A DNA stretch of 64,000 nucleotides from Cupriavidus sp. WKF15 (GCF_029278605.1 NZ_CP119572.1:2542001-2606000); one strand, 5' to 3'; shown: positions 36,841 to 49,325, counted from the stretch's first letter. Made by a program: numbers and translations. The notes: a model not told the origin generated them from the letters alone.

Positions 36841-38366
36841 ATGCGCGCGTGGAACCCCAAGCCTTCGAGAGCCTGGCCACGCTGATGGCCGCGCGTGCCG
36901 CGCAATGGCCCGACCGGCCCTACCTGCTGGCGCCCGACAGCGGCCATGCACTCACGTTCGGCGCGCTCGCCACCGACGCTGACATACTTGGCGAACGCTA
37001 TGCGGCTGCGGGCCTGGAAAGCGGACAGACGGTGTCGGTCTACCTGCCCAACGGCGAACAGACCGCGCGCCTGCTGCTCGGCACCATGGCGTGCGGGCTC
37101 GTCGTCAATCCGATCAACCTGCTGTGCCAGCCGGCGCAGCTGCGCTACATCCTGTCGCATTCGGACACGCGGCTCGTCTTCACGTGGCCCGGCGGCGAAG
37201 CCGCGATCCGCGAGGCATTGCGCGAAGGCGGCCTCGATGTGCCGGTGGTGGTCACCGGCCCCGATGCCACGGACCTCCCGGCGCTGCCCGCCGTGAGAAA
37301 GCATGCATGCGCACTGCCGCCCCCGGAGCCGCATGCACCCGCGCTGCTGATGTACACCTCGGGCACGACAGGCACGCCCAAGGGCGTACTGCTCACGCAC
37401 CACAACCTGGCCACCAACGGCGCCAACGTTAGCCGCGAGCATGCGCTTGGCCCGGGCGACCGGGTGCTGGCCACGCTGCCGCTCTATCACATCAACGGTC
37501 TCGTCGTGACCGCGATCGCGCCACTGGTCCACGGCGGATCGGTCGTGATGCCGACGCGTTTCTCGGCAAGCTCGTTCTGGAGCGACATCACGCGCCACGG
37601 CTGCACCTGGCTCAACGTGGTGCCGACCATCATCGCCTACCTGCTCAATGATCCGGACGGCAAGGCGCCGCAAGGCGTCCGCTTCTGCCGCTCGGCGTCG
37701 GCCGCGCTGCCGCCCGAGCACCACCGTGCATTCGAGGATCGCTTCGGCATCGGCGTGATCGAGACCATGGGCATGACCGAGACCGCCGCGCCCGCCTTCA
37801 GCAATCCACTGGATCCGGAACAACGGCGCATTGGCAGCATCGGCCGGCCCTCCGGAACGCGTGCGCGCGTGCTCGCGCGTGACGGCACGGCACTGCCCGA
37901 CGGGCAGATCGGCGAGATCGTGCTGCAGGGCGAGAACGTGATGGCGGGCTACTACAAGGCGCCCGAGATCACGCGCGACGCCTTTACGCACGACGGCTGG
38001 CTGCGCACGGGCGATCTCGGCTACCGCGATGTCGACGGCTACTTCTACATCACCGGGCGCGCCAAGGAACTGATCATCAAGGGCGGCGAAAACATCGCCC
38101 CGCGCGAGATCGACGAGGCGCTGCTGCGGCACCCCGCGGTGCTTGAAGCGGCAGCGGTCGGCGTGCCCGACCCGGCCTATGGGCAGGAGATCGTCGCCTT
38201 CGTCGTCATGCGAGATGCCGCTCCCTGCGATGACGCGTCACTGCGCGCGCACTGCCTGCGCGAACTGGGCCGCTACAAGACGCCGAAGGAGTTCCGCTTC
38301 ATTGCCGAGCTGCCGCGCGGCCCGTCAGGAAAAGTGCAGCGGCTCAAGCTGCTCGACCCCGCCTGA
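36837..38366 (+). CDS. sauT: AMP-forming sulfoacetate-CoA ligase
   Basis: 509-residue adenylate-forming enzyme, proposed to activate sulfoacetate to sulfoacetyl-CoA using ATP. P-loop-like motif YTSGTTGTPKGVLLTHHN near residue 172, acceptor motif GMTETAAPAF, hinge motif GDLGYRDVDGYFYITGRAKE and the C-terminal catalytic lysine region GPSGKVQRLKLL. By sequence alone it could serve another short carboxylate; the position between sauS and sauU decides the name. Start overlaps sauS by four bases. Confidence 0.85.
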   Translation: MNARVEPQAFESLATLMAARAAQWPDRPYLLAPDSGHALTFGALATDADILGERYAAAGLESGQTVSVYLPNGEQTARLLLGTMACGLVVNPINLLCQPAQLRYILSHSDTRLVFTWPGGEAAIREALREGGLDVPVVVTGPDATDLPALPAVRKHACALPPPEPHAPALLMYTSGTTGTPKGVLLTHHNLATNGANVSREHALGPGDRVLATLPLYHINGLVVTAIAPLVHGGSVVMPTRFSASSFWSDITRHGCTWLNVVPTIIAYLLNDPDGKAPQGVRFCRSASAALPPEHHRAFEDRFGIGVIETMGMTETAAPAFSNPLDPEQRRIGSIGRPSGTRARVLARDGTALPDGQIGEIVLQGENVMAGYYKAPEITRDAFTHDGWLRTGDLGYRDVDGYFYITGRAKELIIKGGENIAPREIDEALLRHPAVLEAAAVGVPDPAYGQEIVAFVVMRDAAPCDDASLRAHCLRELGRYKTPKEFRFIAELPRGPSGKVQRLKLLDPA

Positions 38367-38626
38367 ACGCCTGGATTCCCGATTCCCCGGGACAGCCGCG
38401 TTGCGGCGTACCGGTCCGCAACCATCGCCAAGGAGACCATCGACCGCCCTCGCACCGGAACAGGAGACAAGACTTATCCGGTAACCCGACAGACAGCAGA
38501 TTGCTCAAGGACGGGGCAGCACGGCTGACGCCGTGCCCTGGCCGGCCGCATGCGCATGGCGATGGACCATGCGCCGGGCGGCCGCCCCGTCAACGCCACG
38601 CGCGCCAGCCGCGCACAGGAGGTGGT

Positions 38627-39919
38627 ATGAAGCAACGCATCAAGACCCGGCATATGATCCTCGGCGTCATGTGCCTGATGTATTTCATCGCCTATATCGA
38701 CCGCGTCAACATCTCGGTCGCCGCCCCGCTGATCCGCGAAGAGATGGGATTGACGTCTTCGCAGCTCGGCCTGGTGTTCTCCGCCTTTGCTTATCCGTAT
38801 GCCGCCATGCAGATCCTCGGCGGCTGGCTCTCCGACAAGTTCGGGCCCAAGAAAGTGCTGATCGTGCTGTCCCTGATCTGGGGCGTGGCCACCGTGCTGA
38901 CCGGCTTCGCCGGCAGCGTGATGATGCTGGTGGTGCTGCGCTTCGTGCTGGGCATCGGCGAAGGCGGCGCATTCCCGACTGCGACGCGCGCGTTCACGTA
39001 CTGGATGCCGGTAGCCGAGCGTGGCTTCGCGCAGGGCATCACGCACAGCTTTGCACGGCTCGGCGGCGCGATCACGCCGCCGATCGTGCTGGCCATCGTG
39101 GCCACCGCCGGCTGGCGCGAGGCGTTTATCGTACTCGGCGCGGTCAGCCTCGGCTGGACCCTGCTCTACGCCGGCGTGTTCAAGGACTCACCTGACGAGC
39201 ACAGGCGCGTGACGCCGCAGGAGCTGCAGGAGATCGGCTACCGGCGCGGCGAATGCCAGCGTTCGGCCAAGGCGGCCACGCCGTGGCGGCGCCTGTTCCG
39301 GCGCATGTGGCTGGTGACGTTCGTGGACTTCTGCTACGGCTGGTCGCTGTGGGTCTACCTGACCTGGCTGCCGTCATACCTGAAAGAAGCGCGCGGCTTC
39401 GACCTGAAGCAGCTCGCACTGTTCACGGCGCTGCCGCTGATGGCGGGCGTGGTCGGCGACACGCTCGGCGGCGTGCTGTCGGACCGCATCTACAAGCGCA
39501 CCGGCAACCTGCGCCTGGCGCGCGGCGCGATCCTGTTCGCGGGCCTGGCCGGCTCGCTGATGTTCATCGTGCCGATGACCTACGCGGCCGACGCCGTGAA
39601 CGCGGTGATCCTGCTGTCGCTGTCGTTCTTCTTCCTGGAGCTGACCAACGCCGTGCTGTGGAGCCTGCCGCTCGACATTGCCGGCAAGTACGCCGGCACC
39701 GCGGGCGGCATGATGAACACGGGCTTCGGGCTGGCCGGCATGATCTCGCCGGTGGTGTTCGGCTACCTGATCGAGGCCACGGGCAGCTACAACCTGCCCT
39801 TCATGATCTCGGCGGCGTTGCTAGGCGTGGGCGCGGTGGCTTCGCTGTTCATCAACCCGCTGAAAACCGTGGACACGCCCGAGGAAAAGACCGCCGAAGT
39901 CCGGCCGGCCTTCCCCTGA
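38627..39919 (+). CDS. sauU: MFS permease, probable sulfoacetate transporter
   Basis: 430-residue, 12-helix permease of the anion:cation symporter type: IAYIDRVNISVAAPLI in TM1, GGWLSDKFGPKKVL loop, and GEGGAFPTATRAFTYWMP. Start ATG at 38627 with a near-perfect AGGAGG four bases before. Lies 260 bp after sauT; the gap holds no gene or evident promoter. It fits the sauU slot and would import sulfoacetate. Convergent with uvrD, only 24 bp apart. Confidence 0.84.
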   Translation: MKQRIKTRHMILGVMCLMYFIAYIDRVNISVAAPLIREEMGLTSSQLGLVFSAFAYPYAAMQILGGWLSDKFGPKKVLIVLSLIWGVATVLTGFAGSVMMLVVLRFVLGIGEGGAFPTATRAFTYWMPVAERGFAQGITHSFARLGGAITPPIVLAIVATAGWREAFIVLGAVSLGWTLLYAGVFKDSPDEHRRVTPQELQEIGYRRGECQRSAKAATPWRRLFRRMWLVTFVDFCYGWSLWVYLTWLPSYLKEARGFDLKQLALFTALPLMAGVVGDTLGGVLSDRIYKRTGNLRLARGAILFAGLAGSLMFIVPMTYAADAVNAVILLSLSFFFLELTNAVLWSLPLDIAGKYAGTAGGMMNTGFGLAGMISPVVFGYLIEATGSYNLPFMISAALLGVGAVASLFINPLKTVDTPEEKTAEVRPAFP

Positions 39920-39943
39920 TGCGTCACGCGAAGTCGGACCCGC

Positions 39944-42304
<2,361 letters not shown>

Positions 42305-42325
42305 TAAGGATCTTGGCTTATTGTG

Positions 42326-42931
42326 CTTGGCAGGCGCCGCTGTTTCGCCGGCGTAGCCGGCGAGTCACTTTTTGTCCGAGCGACAAAGAGTAACCAAAAA
42401 GCGCGTTTACTTGCCCTAGCGGGCGAATATTGATCGTAGTGTGCTGAGGATGTTGTACGGGTATGGGCTTCAGAGTCTGCCTGGCTGCCTGCCCCGTGGT
42501 GCAAGTCCGTGGGCAGGATTAGAGCGCTGATTGAACGAGCCCCGAAACTGTCCGTGGACCCTACTGCGAGTGATATCGCGTCATCGCCTTCGGCTGCTAC
42601 GCGGCTCATTAGTCGGCATGTGGGACGACATCAACGGCGCTGGTGCCGGTGCTTCTCCCCTTCGCCTTTTCGGTTTTCTCACCGAGCCGCGCGCAGCGCA
42701 GCCGTAGGCGTCCCACCGATGGCGTGGTTAGGAGGGGCCACCAAGTAATCCGGGTTCGCTCATCTGGAGCGTCTATCCTGGTCATCTACGCGGCAGGCAG
42801 TCTGGCTATGCCCTGTACCGTCTTCACCACCCGGGCCGTTCGTCGACCACGAAAACGCGTTTTTGGTTACTTTTGTCGCGAGACAAAAGTGACTCGCCGG
42901 CTACGCCGGCGAAACAGCAGCGCCTGCCAAG
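42326..42931. repeat. Non-coding element bounded by about 80-bp terminal inverted repeats
   Basis: Left end 42326-42409 and right end 42851-42931 are inverted copies with roughly 90% identity by eye. Each end has two internal hairpins: TCGCCGGC/GCCGGCGA (42345-42363; 42894-42912) and ACTTTTGTC/GACAAAAGT (42869-42890; the left copy 42367-42391 has one mismatch). The 440-bp centre has lower GC than its neighbours and no transposase; a 79-codon frame inside looks non-coding. It resembles a non-autonomous (MITE-like) or bacterial interspersed repeat. Copies elsewhere cannot be checked here. Confidence 0.8.
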
Positions 42932-42976
42932 AGCGACAACACCCGTCAAACCCAAACCCAAAAAACCAAACCTAAA

Positions 42977-43060
42977 CAAACCTCAAATTATACCGACCCC
43001 CCACCCCCCGAGGCGAACGATTTCCTCCCCCTCCCCCACGTTCCGTATAATTTGAGGTTT
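42977..43060. promoter_or_regulatory. Twin inverted promoter cores between the repeat element and valS
   Basis: Perfect 16-bp inverted repeat: AAACCTCAAATTATAC (42977-42992) and GTATAATTTGAGGTTT (43045-43060), 52 bp apart. Each arm holds a TATAAT: minus strand 42986-42991 (toward uvrD) and plus strand 43046-43051 (toward valS, about 100 bp before its start). The spacer is C-rich. No good -35 for either. Likely divergent promoters, possibly with a shared regulator. Confidence 0.6.
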
Positions 43061-43150
43061 TACTGGCACAGTGCAATAAATGCCACGCCAGGCGCAGGCC
43101 AGCGCACCCCGCCTGCAACAGCCCCGACGCCCAAACATCGACATCCCAGC

Positions 43151-46018
43151 ATGACCGCCCAAGACCAATCCCTTGCCAAGAGCTTCGAACCCGCCGCCAT
43201 CGAGGCGAAATGGGGCCCCGAGTGGGAGAAGCGCGGCATTGCCCAGCCGACGTTCGACCCGGCCAGGCCTGATTTCGCCATCCAGTTGCCGCCGCCCAAT
43301 GTGACCGGCACGCTGCATATGGGCCATGCCTTCAACCAGACCATCATGGACGGCCTGACCCGCCATGCGCGCATGCTGGGCGCGAACACGCTGTGGGTGC
43401 CGGGCACGGACCACGCGGGCATTGCCACGCAGATCGTGGTGGAGCGCCAGCTCGAAGCGCAAGGCGTGTCGCGCCACGACCTGGGCCGCGAGAAGTTCAC
43501 CGAGAAAGTCTGGGCCTGGAAGGAAGAGTCGGGTTCGACCATCACCCGCCAGGTGCGCCGCATGGGCGCGTCGATCGACTGGACCCGCGAGTACTTCACG
43601 ATGTCGCCGGACATGTCGAAGGCGGTCACCGAGGTGTTCGTGCGCCTGCATGAGCAGGGCCTGATCTACCGCGGCAAGCGCCTGGTCAACTGGGACCCGG
43701 TGCTGGGCACCGCCGTGTCGGACCTGGAGGTCGAGAACGTCGAGGAAGAAGGCTCGCTGTGGCACATCCGCTACCCACTGGTGGAAGCCGATACCAAGAC
43801 CGGCCTCACGCACCTGACCGTGGCCACCACGCGTCCGGAAACCATGCTCGGCGACGTGGCCGTGATGGTCCACCCGGAAGACGAGCGCTATGCGCACCTG
43901 ATCGGCAAGTCGGTGCACCTGCCGCTGACCGGCCGTCAGATCCCCGTGATCGCCGACGAATACGTCGACCGCGAGTTCGGCACGGGTGTGGTCAAGGTGA
44001 CGCCGGGCCATGACTTCAATGACTACGCCGTCGGCCAGCGCCACAACCTGCCGCAGCTGTCGATCCTCACGCTCGACGCGAAGATCGTCGCCGACGCCCC
44101 GGCCGCCTATGCCGGCCTGGACCGTTTCGAGGCCCGCAAGCAGATCGTGATGGACCTGGATGCCCAGGGACTGCTGGCCGAGGTCAAGAAGCACAAGCTG
44201 ATGACGCCGCGCAGCGAGCGCACCGGCAGCGCGATCGAGCCGATGCTGACCGACCAGTGGTTCGTCGCCATGAGCAAGCCGGCACCGGAAGGCACGTTCT
44301 ACCCGGGCCGCTCGATCGCCGAGGTCGCGCTCGACGCCGTGCAGAGCGGCGAGATCAAGCTGGTGCCGGAGAACTGGAACAGCACCTACAACCAGTGGCT
44401 GGCCAATATCCAGGACTGGTGCATCTCGCGCCAGCTCTGGTGGGGCCACCAGATCCCGGCCTGGTACGACGACGCCGGCAACTGCTTCGTCGCCCGCACC
44501 GAAGAGGAAGCGCTGGCCAAGGCGAAGGCCGCCGGCAGCACCGGCGCGCTGCGCCGCGAGGAAGACGTGCTCGACACGTGGTTCTCGTCGGCACTGGTGC
44601 CGTTCTCCTCGCTGGGCTGGCCCGCAGAGACGCCTGAACTCAAGCACTTCCTGCCGTCGTCGGTCCTGGTGACCGGCTACGACATCATCTTCTTCTGGGT
44701 GGCGCGCATGGTCATGATGACCAAGCACTTCACCGGCCAGGTGCCCTTCCATACCGTGTACGTGCACGGCCTGGTGCGCGACTCGGAAGGCAAGAAGATG
44801 AGCAAGTCCGAGGGCAACACGCTGGACCCGGTGGACCTGATCGACGGCATCGACCTCGACACGCTGCTGCAGAAGCGCACCACCGGCCTGCGCCGTCCGA
44901 AGGATGCGCCCAAGATCGAGAAGAAGACGAAGAAGGAATTCCCCGAGGGCATTCCCGCTTTCGGCGCCGATGCGCTGCGCTTCACGTTCGCTTCGCTGGC
45001 GACGCTGGGCCGCAACGTCAACTTCGACACCGGCCGCTGCGAGGGCTACCGCAACTTCTGCAACAAGCTGTGGAACGCCACGCGCTTCGTGCTGATGAAC
45101 GCCGAGGGCCATGACTGCGGCATGGGCCCGTGCAACAACGACTGCGGCCCGGACGGCTACCTGCACTTCTCGCAGGCCGACCGCTGGATCGTGTCGCTGC
45201 TGCAGCGCGTGGAAGCCGATGTCGAGAAGGGCTTTGCCGAGTACCGCTTCGACAATATCGCCAGCTCGATCTACAAGTTCGTCTGGGACGAGTACTGCGA
45301 CTGGTACCTGGAACTGGCCAAGGTGCAGATCCAGACCGGCACCGAAGCCCAGCAGCGCGCCACGCGCCGCACGCTGCTGCGCGTGCTGGAAACGGTGCTG
45401 CGCCTGGCGCACCCGATCATCCCGTTCATCACGGAAGAACTGTGGCAGAAGGTTGCGCCGCTGGCCGGCCGCGCCAAGGGCGATGGCAGCGAAAGCATCG
45501 CGCAGCAGGCCTACCCGCTGCCGGCCATGGCCAAGATCGACGAGGCCGCCGAGCAATGGGTGGCGCAGCTCAAGGCCATGGTGGACGCGTGCCGCAACCT
45601 GCGCGGCGAAATGAATATTTCGCCGGCCCAGCGCATTCCGCTCTATGCGCATGGCGACAACGCCTTCCTGCGCGAGGCCAGCGCGCATATCCAGGCGCTG
45701 GCGAAACTGTCCGAGGTGCGCGTCTTCGAAGACGATGCGACCTTGCAGACCGAGGGCGCCGGGGCACCGGTGGCCATCGTCGGCGGCAACCACCTGCTGC
45801 TGAAGATCGAGATCGACGTGGCGGCCGAGCGCGTGCGCCTGTCGAAGGAAATCGAGCGCATCGGCGGCGAGATCGGCAAGTGTCGTGGCAAGCTGTCGAA
45901 CGAGAGCTTTGTCGCCAAGGCGCCGCCCGCCGTGGTGGCGCAGGAAACCCAGCGCCTGTCCGATTTCGAGCAGACGCTGGCCAAGCTGCAGGACCAGCTG
46001 CAGCGCCTGCCGGCCTAA
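43151..46018 (+). CDS. valS: Valyl-tRNA synthetase
   Basis: Charges tRNA-Val in the cytoplasm. 955 residues: class I motifs HMGH (in [14 protein letters not shown], about residue 56) and KMSKSEGN (about 548), a CP1 editing domain, anticodon domain and a C-terminal coiled coil ([20 protein letters not shown]). A short Cys-rich insert ([15 protein letters not shown]) near residue 655 is notable. Start ATG at 43151 ([14 protein letters not shown]), which matches the family; the longer open frame upstream crosses the promoter. Confidence 0.97.
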   Translation: MTAQDQSLAKSFEPAAIEAKWGPEWEKRGIAQPTFDPARPDFAIQLPPPNVTGTLHMGHAFNQTIMDGLTRHARMLGANTLWVPGTDHAGIATQIVVERQLEAQGVSRHDLGREKFTEKVWAWKEESGSTITRQVRRMGASIDWTREYFTMSPDMSKAVTEVFVRLHEQGLIYRGKRLVNWDPVLGTAVSDLEVENVEEEGSLWHIRYPLVEADTKTGLTHLTVATTRPETMLGDVAVMVHPEDERYAHLIGKSVHLPLTGRQIPVIADEYVDREFGTGVVKVTPGHDFNDYAVGQRHNLPQLSILTLDAKIVADAPAAYAGLDRFEARKQIVMDLDAQGLLAEVKKHKLMTPRSERTGSAIEPMLTDQWFVAMSKPAPEGTFYPGRSIAEVALDAVQSGEIKLVPENWNSTYNQWLANIQDWCISRQLWWGHQIPAWYDDAGNCFVARTEEEALAKAKAAGSTGALRREEDVLDTWFSSALVPFSSLGWPAETPELKHFLPSSVLVTGYDIIFFWVARMVMMTKHFTGQVPFHTVYVHGLVRDSEGKKMSKSEGNTLDPVDLIDGIDLDTLLQKRTTGLRRPKDAPKIEKKTKKEFPEGIPAFGADALRFTFASLATLGRNVNFDTGRCEGYRNFCNKLWNATRFVLMNAEGHDCGMGPCNNDCGPDGYLHFSQADRWIVSLLQRVEADVEKGFAEYRFDNIASSIYKFVWDEYCDWYLELAKVQIQTGTEAQQRATRRTLLRVLETVLRLAHPIIPFITEELWQKVAPLAGRAKGDGSESIAQQAYPLPAMAKIDEAAEQWVAQLKAMVDACRNLRGEMNISPAQRIPLYAHGDNAFLREASAHIQALAKLSEVRVFEDDATLQTEGAGAPVAIVGGNHLLLKIEIDVAAERVRLSKEIERIGGEIGKCRGKLSNESFVAKAPPAVVAQETQRLSDFEQTLAKLQDQLQRLPA

Positions 46019-46126
46019 GTATCGCGGGTACGTCGGGTTCCGTCCGCCTCGCGTCGGACAGAACCCGACAGACGGCCCCCGGAGTATCCGGCACGGTTAT
46101 GAGTCAAATTCGAAGGAATAGCTGAC

Positions 46127-47023
46127 ATGGAAAATCGCGTTACCAAGGCCGTCTTCCCGGTCGCGGGCCTGGGCACCCGCTTTCTGCCGGCCACCAAGGC
46201 CAGCCCCAAGGAAATGCTGCCTGTGGTCGACAAACCGCTGATCCAGTACGCGGTGGAAGAAGCCATGGCGGCCGGCATTACCGAGATGATCTTCGTCACC
46301 GGCCGTTCCAAGCGCGCCATCGAGGATCATTTCGACAAGGCCTTCGAACTCGAAGTCGAGCTGGAGGCCAAGAACAAGCAGGCCCTGCTCGACGTGGTGC
46401 GTTCGATCAAGCCGGCCAATGTCGAGTGCTACTACGTGCGGCAGCCCGAAGCGCTGGGCCTCGGCCACGCCGTGCTGTGCGCCGCCAAGCTGGTGGGTGA
46501 AAGCCCGTTCGCGGTGATGCTGGCCGACGACCTGATCGACGGCACCCCGCCGGTGATGAAGCAGATGGTGGATCTCTACAACCACTACAACTGCTCGGTG
46601 CTGGGCGTCGAAGAGATCGCGCCGGAACAGAGCCGCTCCTATGGCGTGGTCGATGGCCGCGAATGGGACGAAGGCGTCATCAAGATGTCCGGCATCGTGG
46701 AAAAGCCGGCACCGGAAGATGCGCCGTCCAACCTGGGCGTGGTCGGCCGCTACATCCTGACCCCGCGCATCTTCGACCACCTGCGCGAGCTGAAGCCGGG
46801 CGCCGGCGGCGAGTTCCAGCTCACCGACGCGATCCAGTCGCTGCTGGGGCAGGAACAGGTGCTGGCCTACCGCTACCAGGGCACGCGTTACGACTGCGGC
46901 AGCAAGCTCGGCTACCTGAAGGCGACGGTCGAGTACGCGCTGAAGCACCCCGAAGTCAGTGCCGGCTTCCGCGACTACCTGGAACACCGCGGCACCTACC
47001 TGGCCGACGGCACGGCAGCCTGA
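46127..47023 (+). CDS. galU: UTP-glucose-1-phosphate uridylyltransferase
   Basis: Makes UDP-glucose for envelope polysaccharides and trehalose/galactose metabolism. 298 residues; nucleotide-binding start [20 protein letters not shown] with the [14 protein letters not shown] signature, uridine site [12 protein letters not shown] and C-terminal [15 protein letters not shown]. Start ATG at 46127 after valS (108-bp gap); may be read from the valS promoter. Confidence 0.97.
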   Translation: MENRVTKAVFPVAGLGTRFLPATKASPKEMLPVVDKPLIQYAVEEAMAAGITEMIFVTGRSKRAIEDHFDKAFELEVELEAKNKQALLDVVRSIKPANVECYYVRQPEALGLGHAVLCAAKLVGESPFAVMLADDLIDGTPPVMKQMVDLYNHYNCSVLGVEEIAPEQSRSYGVVDGREWDEGVIKMSGIVEKPAPEDAPSNLGVVGRYILTPRIFDHLRELKPGAGGEFQLTDAIQSLLGQEQVLAYRYQGTRYDCGSKLGYLKATVEYALKHPEVSAGFRDYLEHRGTYLADGTAA

Positions 47024-47047
47024 CCTGCAACTCGACCCGTACCAATA

Positions 47048-47075
47048 AGAAGAGCCGCCCGAGGGCGGCTCTTCT
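47048..47075. terminator. Bidirectional terminator between galU and the TusA-like gene
   Basis: 13-bp stem AGAAGAGCCGCCC (47048-47060) with GGGCGGCTCTTCT (47063-47075). Serves convergent galU and the minus-strand TusA-like gene. Confidence 0.85.
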
Positions 47076-47101
47076 GTTGTCTGGACGCCTGACCGCGGCG
47101 T

Positions 47102-47329
47102 TCAACGGCGGCGCATGTAGAACACGAACACCTTGTCGACTTCCTGGTGCGACAGCAGCTCGTTGCCAGTCTGCTTGGCAAAGGCCTGGAAATCGCGCGT
47201 GGCGCCCGGGTCGGTGGCCAGCACCTTGAGCACTTCGCCGCTGGCCATGTCGGCCAGAGCCTTCTTGGTACGCAGGATCGGCAGCGGGCAGTTCAGGCCG
47301 CGCGCATCGACTTCTTTCTGGAACTCCAT
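47102..47329 (-). CDS. TusA/SirA-family sulfurtransferase
   Basis: 75-residue sulfur carrier with the family motif CPLP (Cys14) near the N terminus in RGLNCPLPILRTKKAL. TusA proteins relay sulfur for tRNA thiolation or molybdenum cofactor work. It cannot be told from sequence whether this is the main TusA of the genome. Start ATG at 47329, AAGAGAGG just upstream. The next gene upstream on this strand is the Nudix hydrolase, 27 bp away. Confidence 0.9.
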   Translation of the reverse strand: MEFQKEVDARGLNCPLPILRTKKALADMASGEVLKVLATDPGATRDFQAFAKQTGNELLSHQEVDKVFVFYMRRR

Positions 47330-47356
47330 TCCTCTCTTCCTTGCTCTTATCAGTCT

Positions 47357-47941
47357 TCAGACCCGGTATTGTAGCGAAGCGCTCAGGACGCTGAAGTCAC
47401 TCGGCCGACGCGGGTCGGGGATGTCCTCGCCGGTCTGGCGGTCGAAGAAGCGCACCGGGTAGCCGCGCGACTGCAGCCAGTCGGCCACCGCGAAGCCCGT
47501 GCCGGCCGACCAGATGCGCATGTCCTCGGGCGCCACCAGCTTGTATTCGGCCAGCTCCTCGGACAGCGCGATGTCGCCGTACGCCTTCACGTGGTAGGCA
47601 ATGATGAGCTCGTTCTTGCGCATGAACTCATAGACGCCGATCAGCGACACGGCCTCGGTATCGAGGTTGGTTTCTTCCTTCAGCTCGCGCGCCACCCCGA
47701 GTTCCGGTGTCTCGTCACGCTCGAGGAAACCGGTGACCAGCGCGAACATCTTCTGCGGCCAGGCTGCGTTGCGCGCCAGCAGCAGCTTGCCTTCGTACTC
47801 GACCACCGCGGCCAGCACCGGCAGCGGGTTGTTCCAGTGCACGAAGCCGCATTCCGGCTGGACGCAGGCGTGGCGTTCGCGCCCCGACAGCGGCAGCACC
47901 TCGAGCGGCGCGCCGCATTGCGGGCAGAATCGGTATTGCAT
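47357..47941 (-). CDS. Nudix hydrolase with zinc ribbon
   Basis: 194 residues: N-terminal zinc ribbon (Cys6-x2-Cys9 and a second pair, ACVQPECGF) then a Nudix domain with box GFLERDETPELGVARELKEE. The layout resembles NADH pyrophosphatase NudC but the protein is shorter than NudC, so a dinucleotide or other nucleoside-diphosphate substrate is uncertain. Upstream of, and probably co-transcribed with, the TusA-like gene. Confidence 0.87.
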   Translation of the reverse strand: MQYRFCPQCGAPLEVLPLSGRERHACVQPECGFVHWNNPLPVLAAVVEYEGKLLLARNAAWPQKMFALVTGFLERDETPELGVARELKEETNLDTEAVSLIGVYEFMRKNELIIAYHVKAYGDIALSEELAEYKLVAPEDMRIWSAGTGFAVADWLQSRGYPVRFFDRQTGEDIPDPRRPSDFSVLSASLQYRV

Positions 47942-48006
47942 CAGGGGCTCCTCGGTGTCTCGTTATGTTCTGCTACCGGCCGGTATCTTACGCCTGCCCG
48001 CGCATT

Positions 48007-49047
48007 TCAGCAGGCGCCGCAGGCCGCGCGCATATCGGCCGCGAGGGCCTCGACGGTCTCCGGCTGCAGGTCCCACGCGCACATGAAGCGGCAGCCGCCG
48101 GCACCGATAAACGTGTAGAAGCGCCAGCCTTTTGCGCGCAGCGCCTCGATCGCCGGCAACGGCAGCTCGGCGAACACGGCGTTGGACTCGGTCGGGAACA
48201 TGATGCGCACACCGGGAATGCCGGCGATGCGCGACTGCAGCAGTTGCGCCATGGCATTGGCGTGACGCGCATTGGACAACCAGACATCGTTCTCCAGCAG
48301 CCCCAGCCACGGCGCCGAGATGAAACGCATCTTCGATGCGAGCTGGCCGGCCTGCTTGACGCGGTAGGCAAAGTCCTCGGCCAGGCGGCGGTCGAAGAAG
48401 ACCACCGCCTCGCCCACCGGCAAGCCGTTCTTGGTGCCGCCGAAGCACAGTACATCCACGCCGGCACGCCATGTGATCTCGGACGGATGCACGCCGAGCG
48501 AGGCCACCGCGTTGGCAAAACGCGCGCCGTCCATATGCACGCGAAGCTGGCGGCGCTTGGCGATCGCGGCGATCGCGCGGACCTCTTCGACCGTATAGAC
48601 CGTGCCGACCTCGGTGGACTGCGTCAGCGACACCACCTTGGGCTTCGGATAGTGGATGTCCGAGCGCCGCGTCACCAGCGCCTCGACCGCGTCGGGCGTG
48701 AGCTTGCCGTTCTCGCCCGGCGCGGTCAGCAGCTTCGAGCCGTTGGAGAAGAACTCCGGCCCGCCGCACTCGTCGGTCTCGATATGCGCCAGCTCGTGGC
48801 AGATGACCGAGTGGTACGACTGGCACAGCGCCGACAGCGCCAGGGAGTTGGCGGCAGTGCCGTTGAAGACGAAGAACACTTCGCAATCGGTCTGGAACAG
48901 GTCGCGGATCCGGTCGCAAACCTTCTGCGTCCACGAATCGTCGCCATAGGCCTGCTCATGCCCGGTGCCGTTGGCCTCCAGGAAGTACTTCAGGGATTCC
49001 GGGCAAAAGCCGGCGTAGTTGTCCGAGGCGAAATGCTGCATGGTCAT
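48007..49047 (-). CDS. ltaE: Low-specificity threonine aldolase family protein
   Basis: 346-residue PLP enzyme that splits threonine/allo-threonine into glycine and acetaldehyde. PLP lysine is Lys206 in FGGTKNGLPVGE; HMDGARFANAVAS holds the PLP-ring aspartate. The GGTKNG form is the one of the pseudomonad-type low-specificity L-threonine aldolases. Start ATG at 49047 (MTMQHFASDNYAG). Next to a tautomerase and a class II aldolase gene on the same strand. Confidence 0.88.
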   Translation of the reverse strand: MTMQHFASDNYAGFCPESLKYFLEANGTGHEQAYGDDSWTQKVCDRIRDLFQTDCEVFFVFNGTAANSLALSALCQSYHSVICHELAHIETDECGGPEFFSNGSKLLTAPGENGKLTPDAVEALVTRRSDIHYPKPKVVSLTQSTEVGTVYTVEEVRAIAAIAKRRQLRVHMDGARFANAVASLGVHPSEITWRAGVDVLCFGGTKNGLPVGEAVVFFDRRLAEDFAYRVKQAGQLASKMRFISAPWLGLLENDVWLSNARHANAMAQLLQSRIAGIPGVRIMFPTESNAVFAELPLPAIEALRAKGWRFYTFIGAGGCRFMCAWDLQPETVEALAADMRAACGAC

Positions 49048-49078
49048 CTGCGGGTCTGGCGGTGTGGGTCTGGCGCGA

Positions 49079-49267
49079 TTACGTCTTGTCAGCCCACAGC
49101 TCGCCGCCGGTGGCCCAGTTCTCGCGCTTGACGTCGGTGATGATGATGTCGACGGCCGAAGCGGTGCAGCCCAGCGTCTCGCAGGTCACGCGCGTCACTT
49201 CCTCGACGAACTTGCGCTTCTGCTCGACGGTGCGGCCTTCAAACATCTCTACGTGGAAAGTCGGCAT
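49079..49267 (-). CDS. 4-oxalocrotonate tautomerase-family protein
   Basis: 62-residue small tautomerase; catalytic Pro1 follows the initiator Met (MPTFHVEMFEGR) and the rest matches the beta-alpha-beta fold with EVTRVTCETLGC. It would isomerise a 2-hydroxymuconate-like or related keto-enol acid. No meta-cleavage genes are near; the partner genes are a threonine aldolase (31 bp downstream) and a class II aldolase (58 bp upstream). Confidence 0.88.
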   Translation of the reverse strand: MPTFHVEMFEGRTVEQKRKFVEEVTRVTCETLGCTASAVDIIITDVKRENWATGGELWADKT

Positions 49268-49325
49268 CTATGACTCCTTGTGTTGGCTTTGCCTGTATCT
49301 GCGTATCGGGGGAAACCGGGGGCGT

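Noticed and set aside
42509..42748. 79-codon frame inside the repeat element
   Set aside because: No ribosome site, biased composition and location inside a non-coding repeat; not annotated as a gene.
42326..42931. Insertion sequence with transposase
   Set aside because: Terminal inverted repeats are present but no transposase-like frame lies between them, so an autonomous IS is not supported.
42983..45793. 936-codon open frame antisense to valS
   Set aside because: Shadow of valS; composition biased and no recognisable domain.
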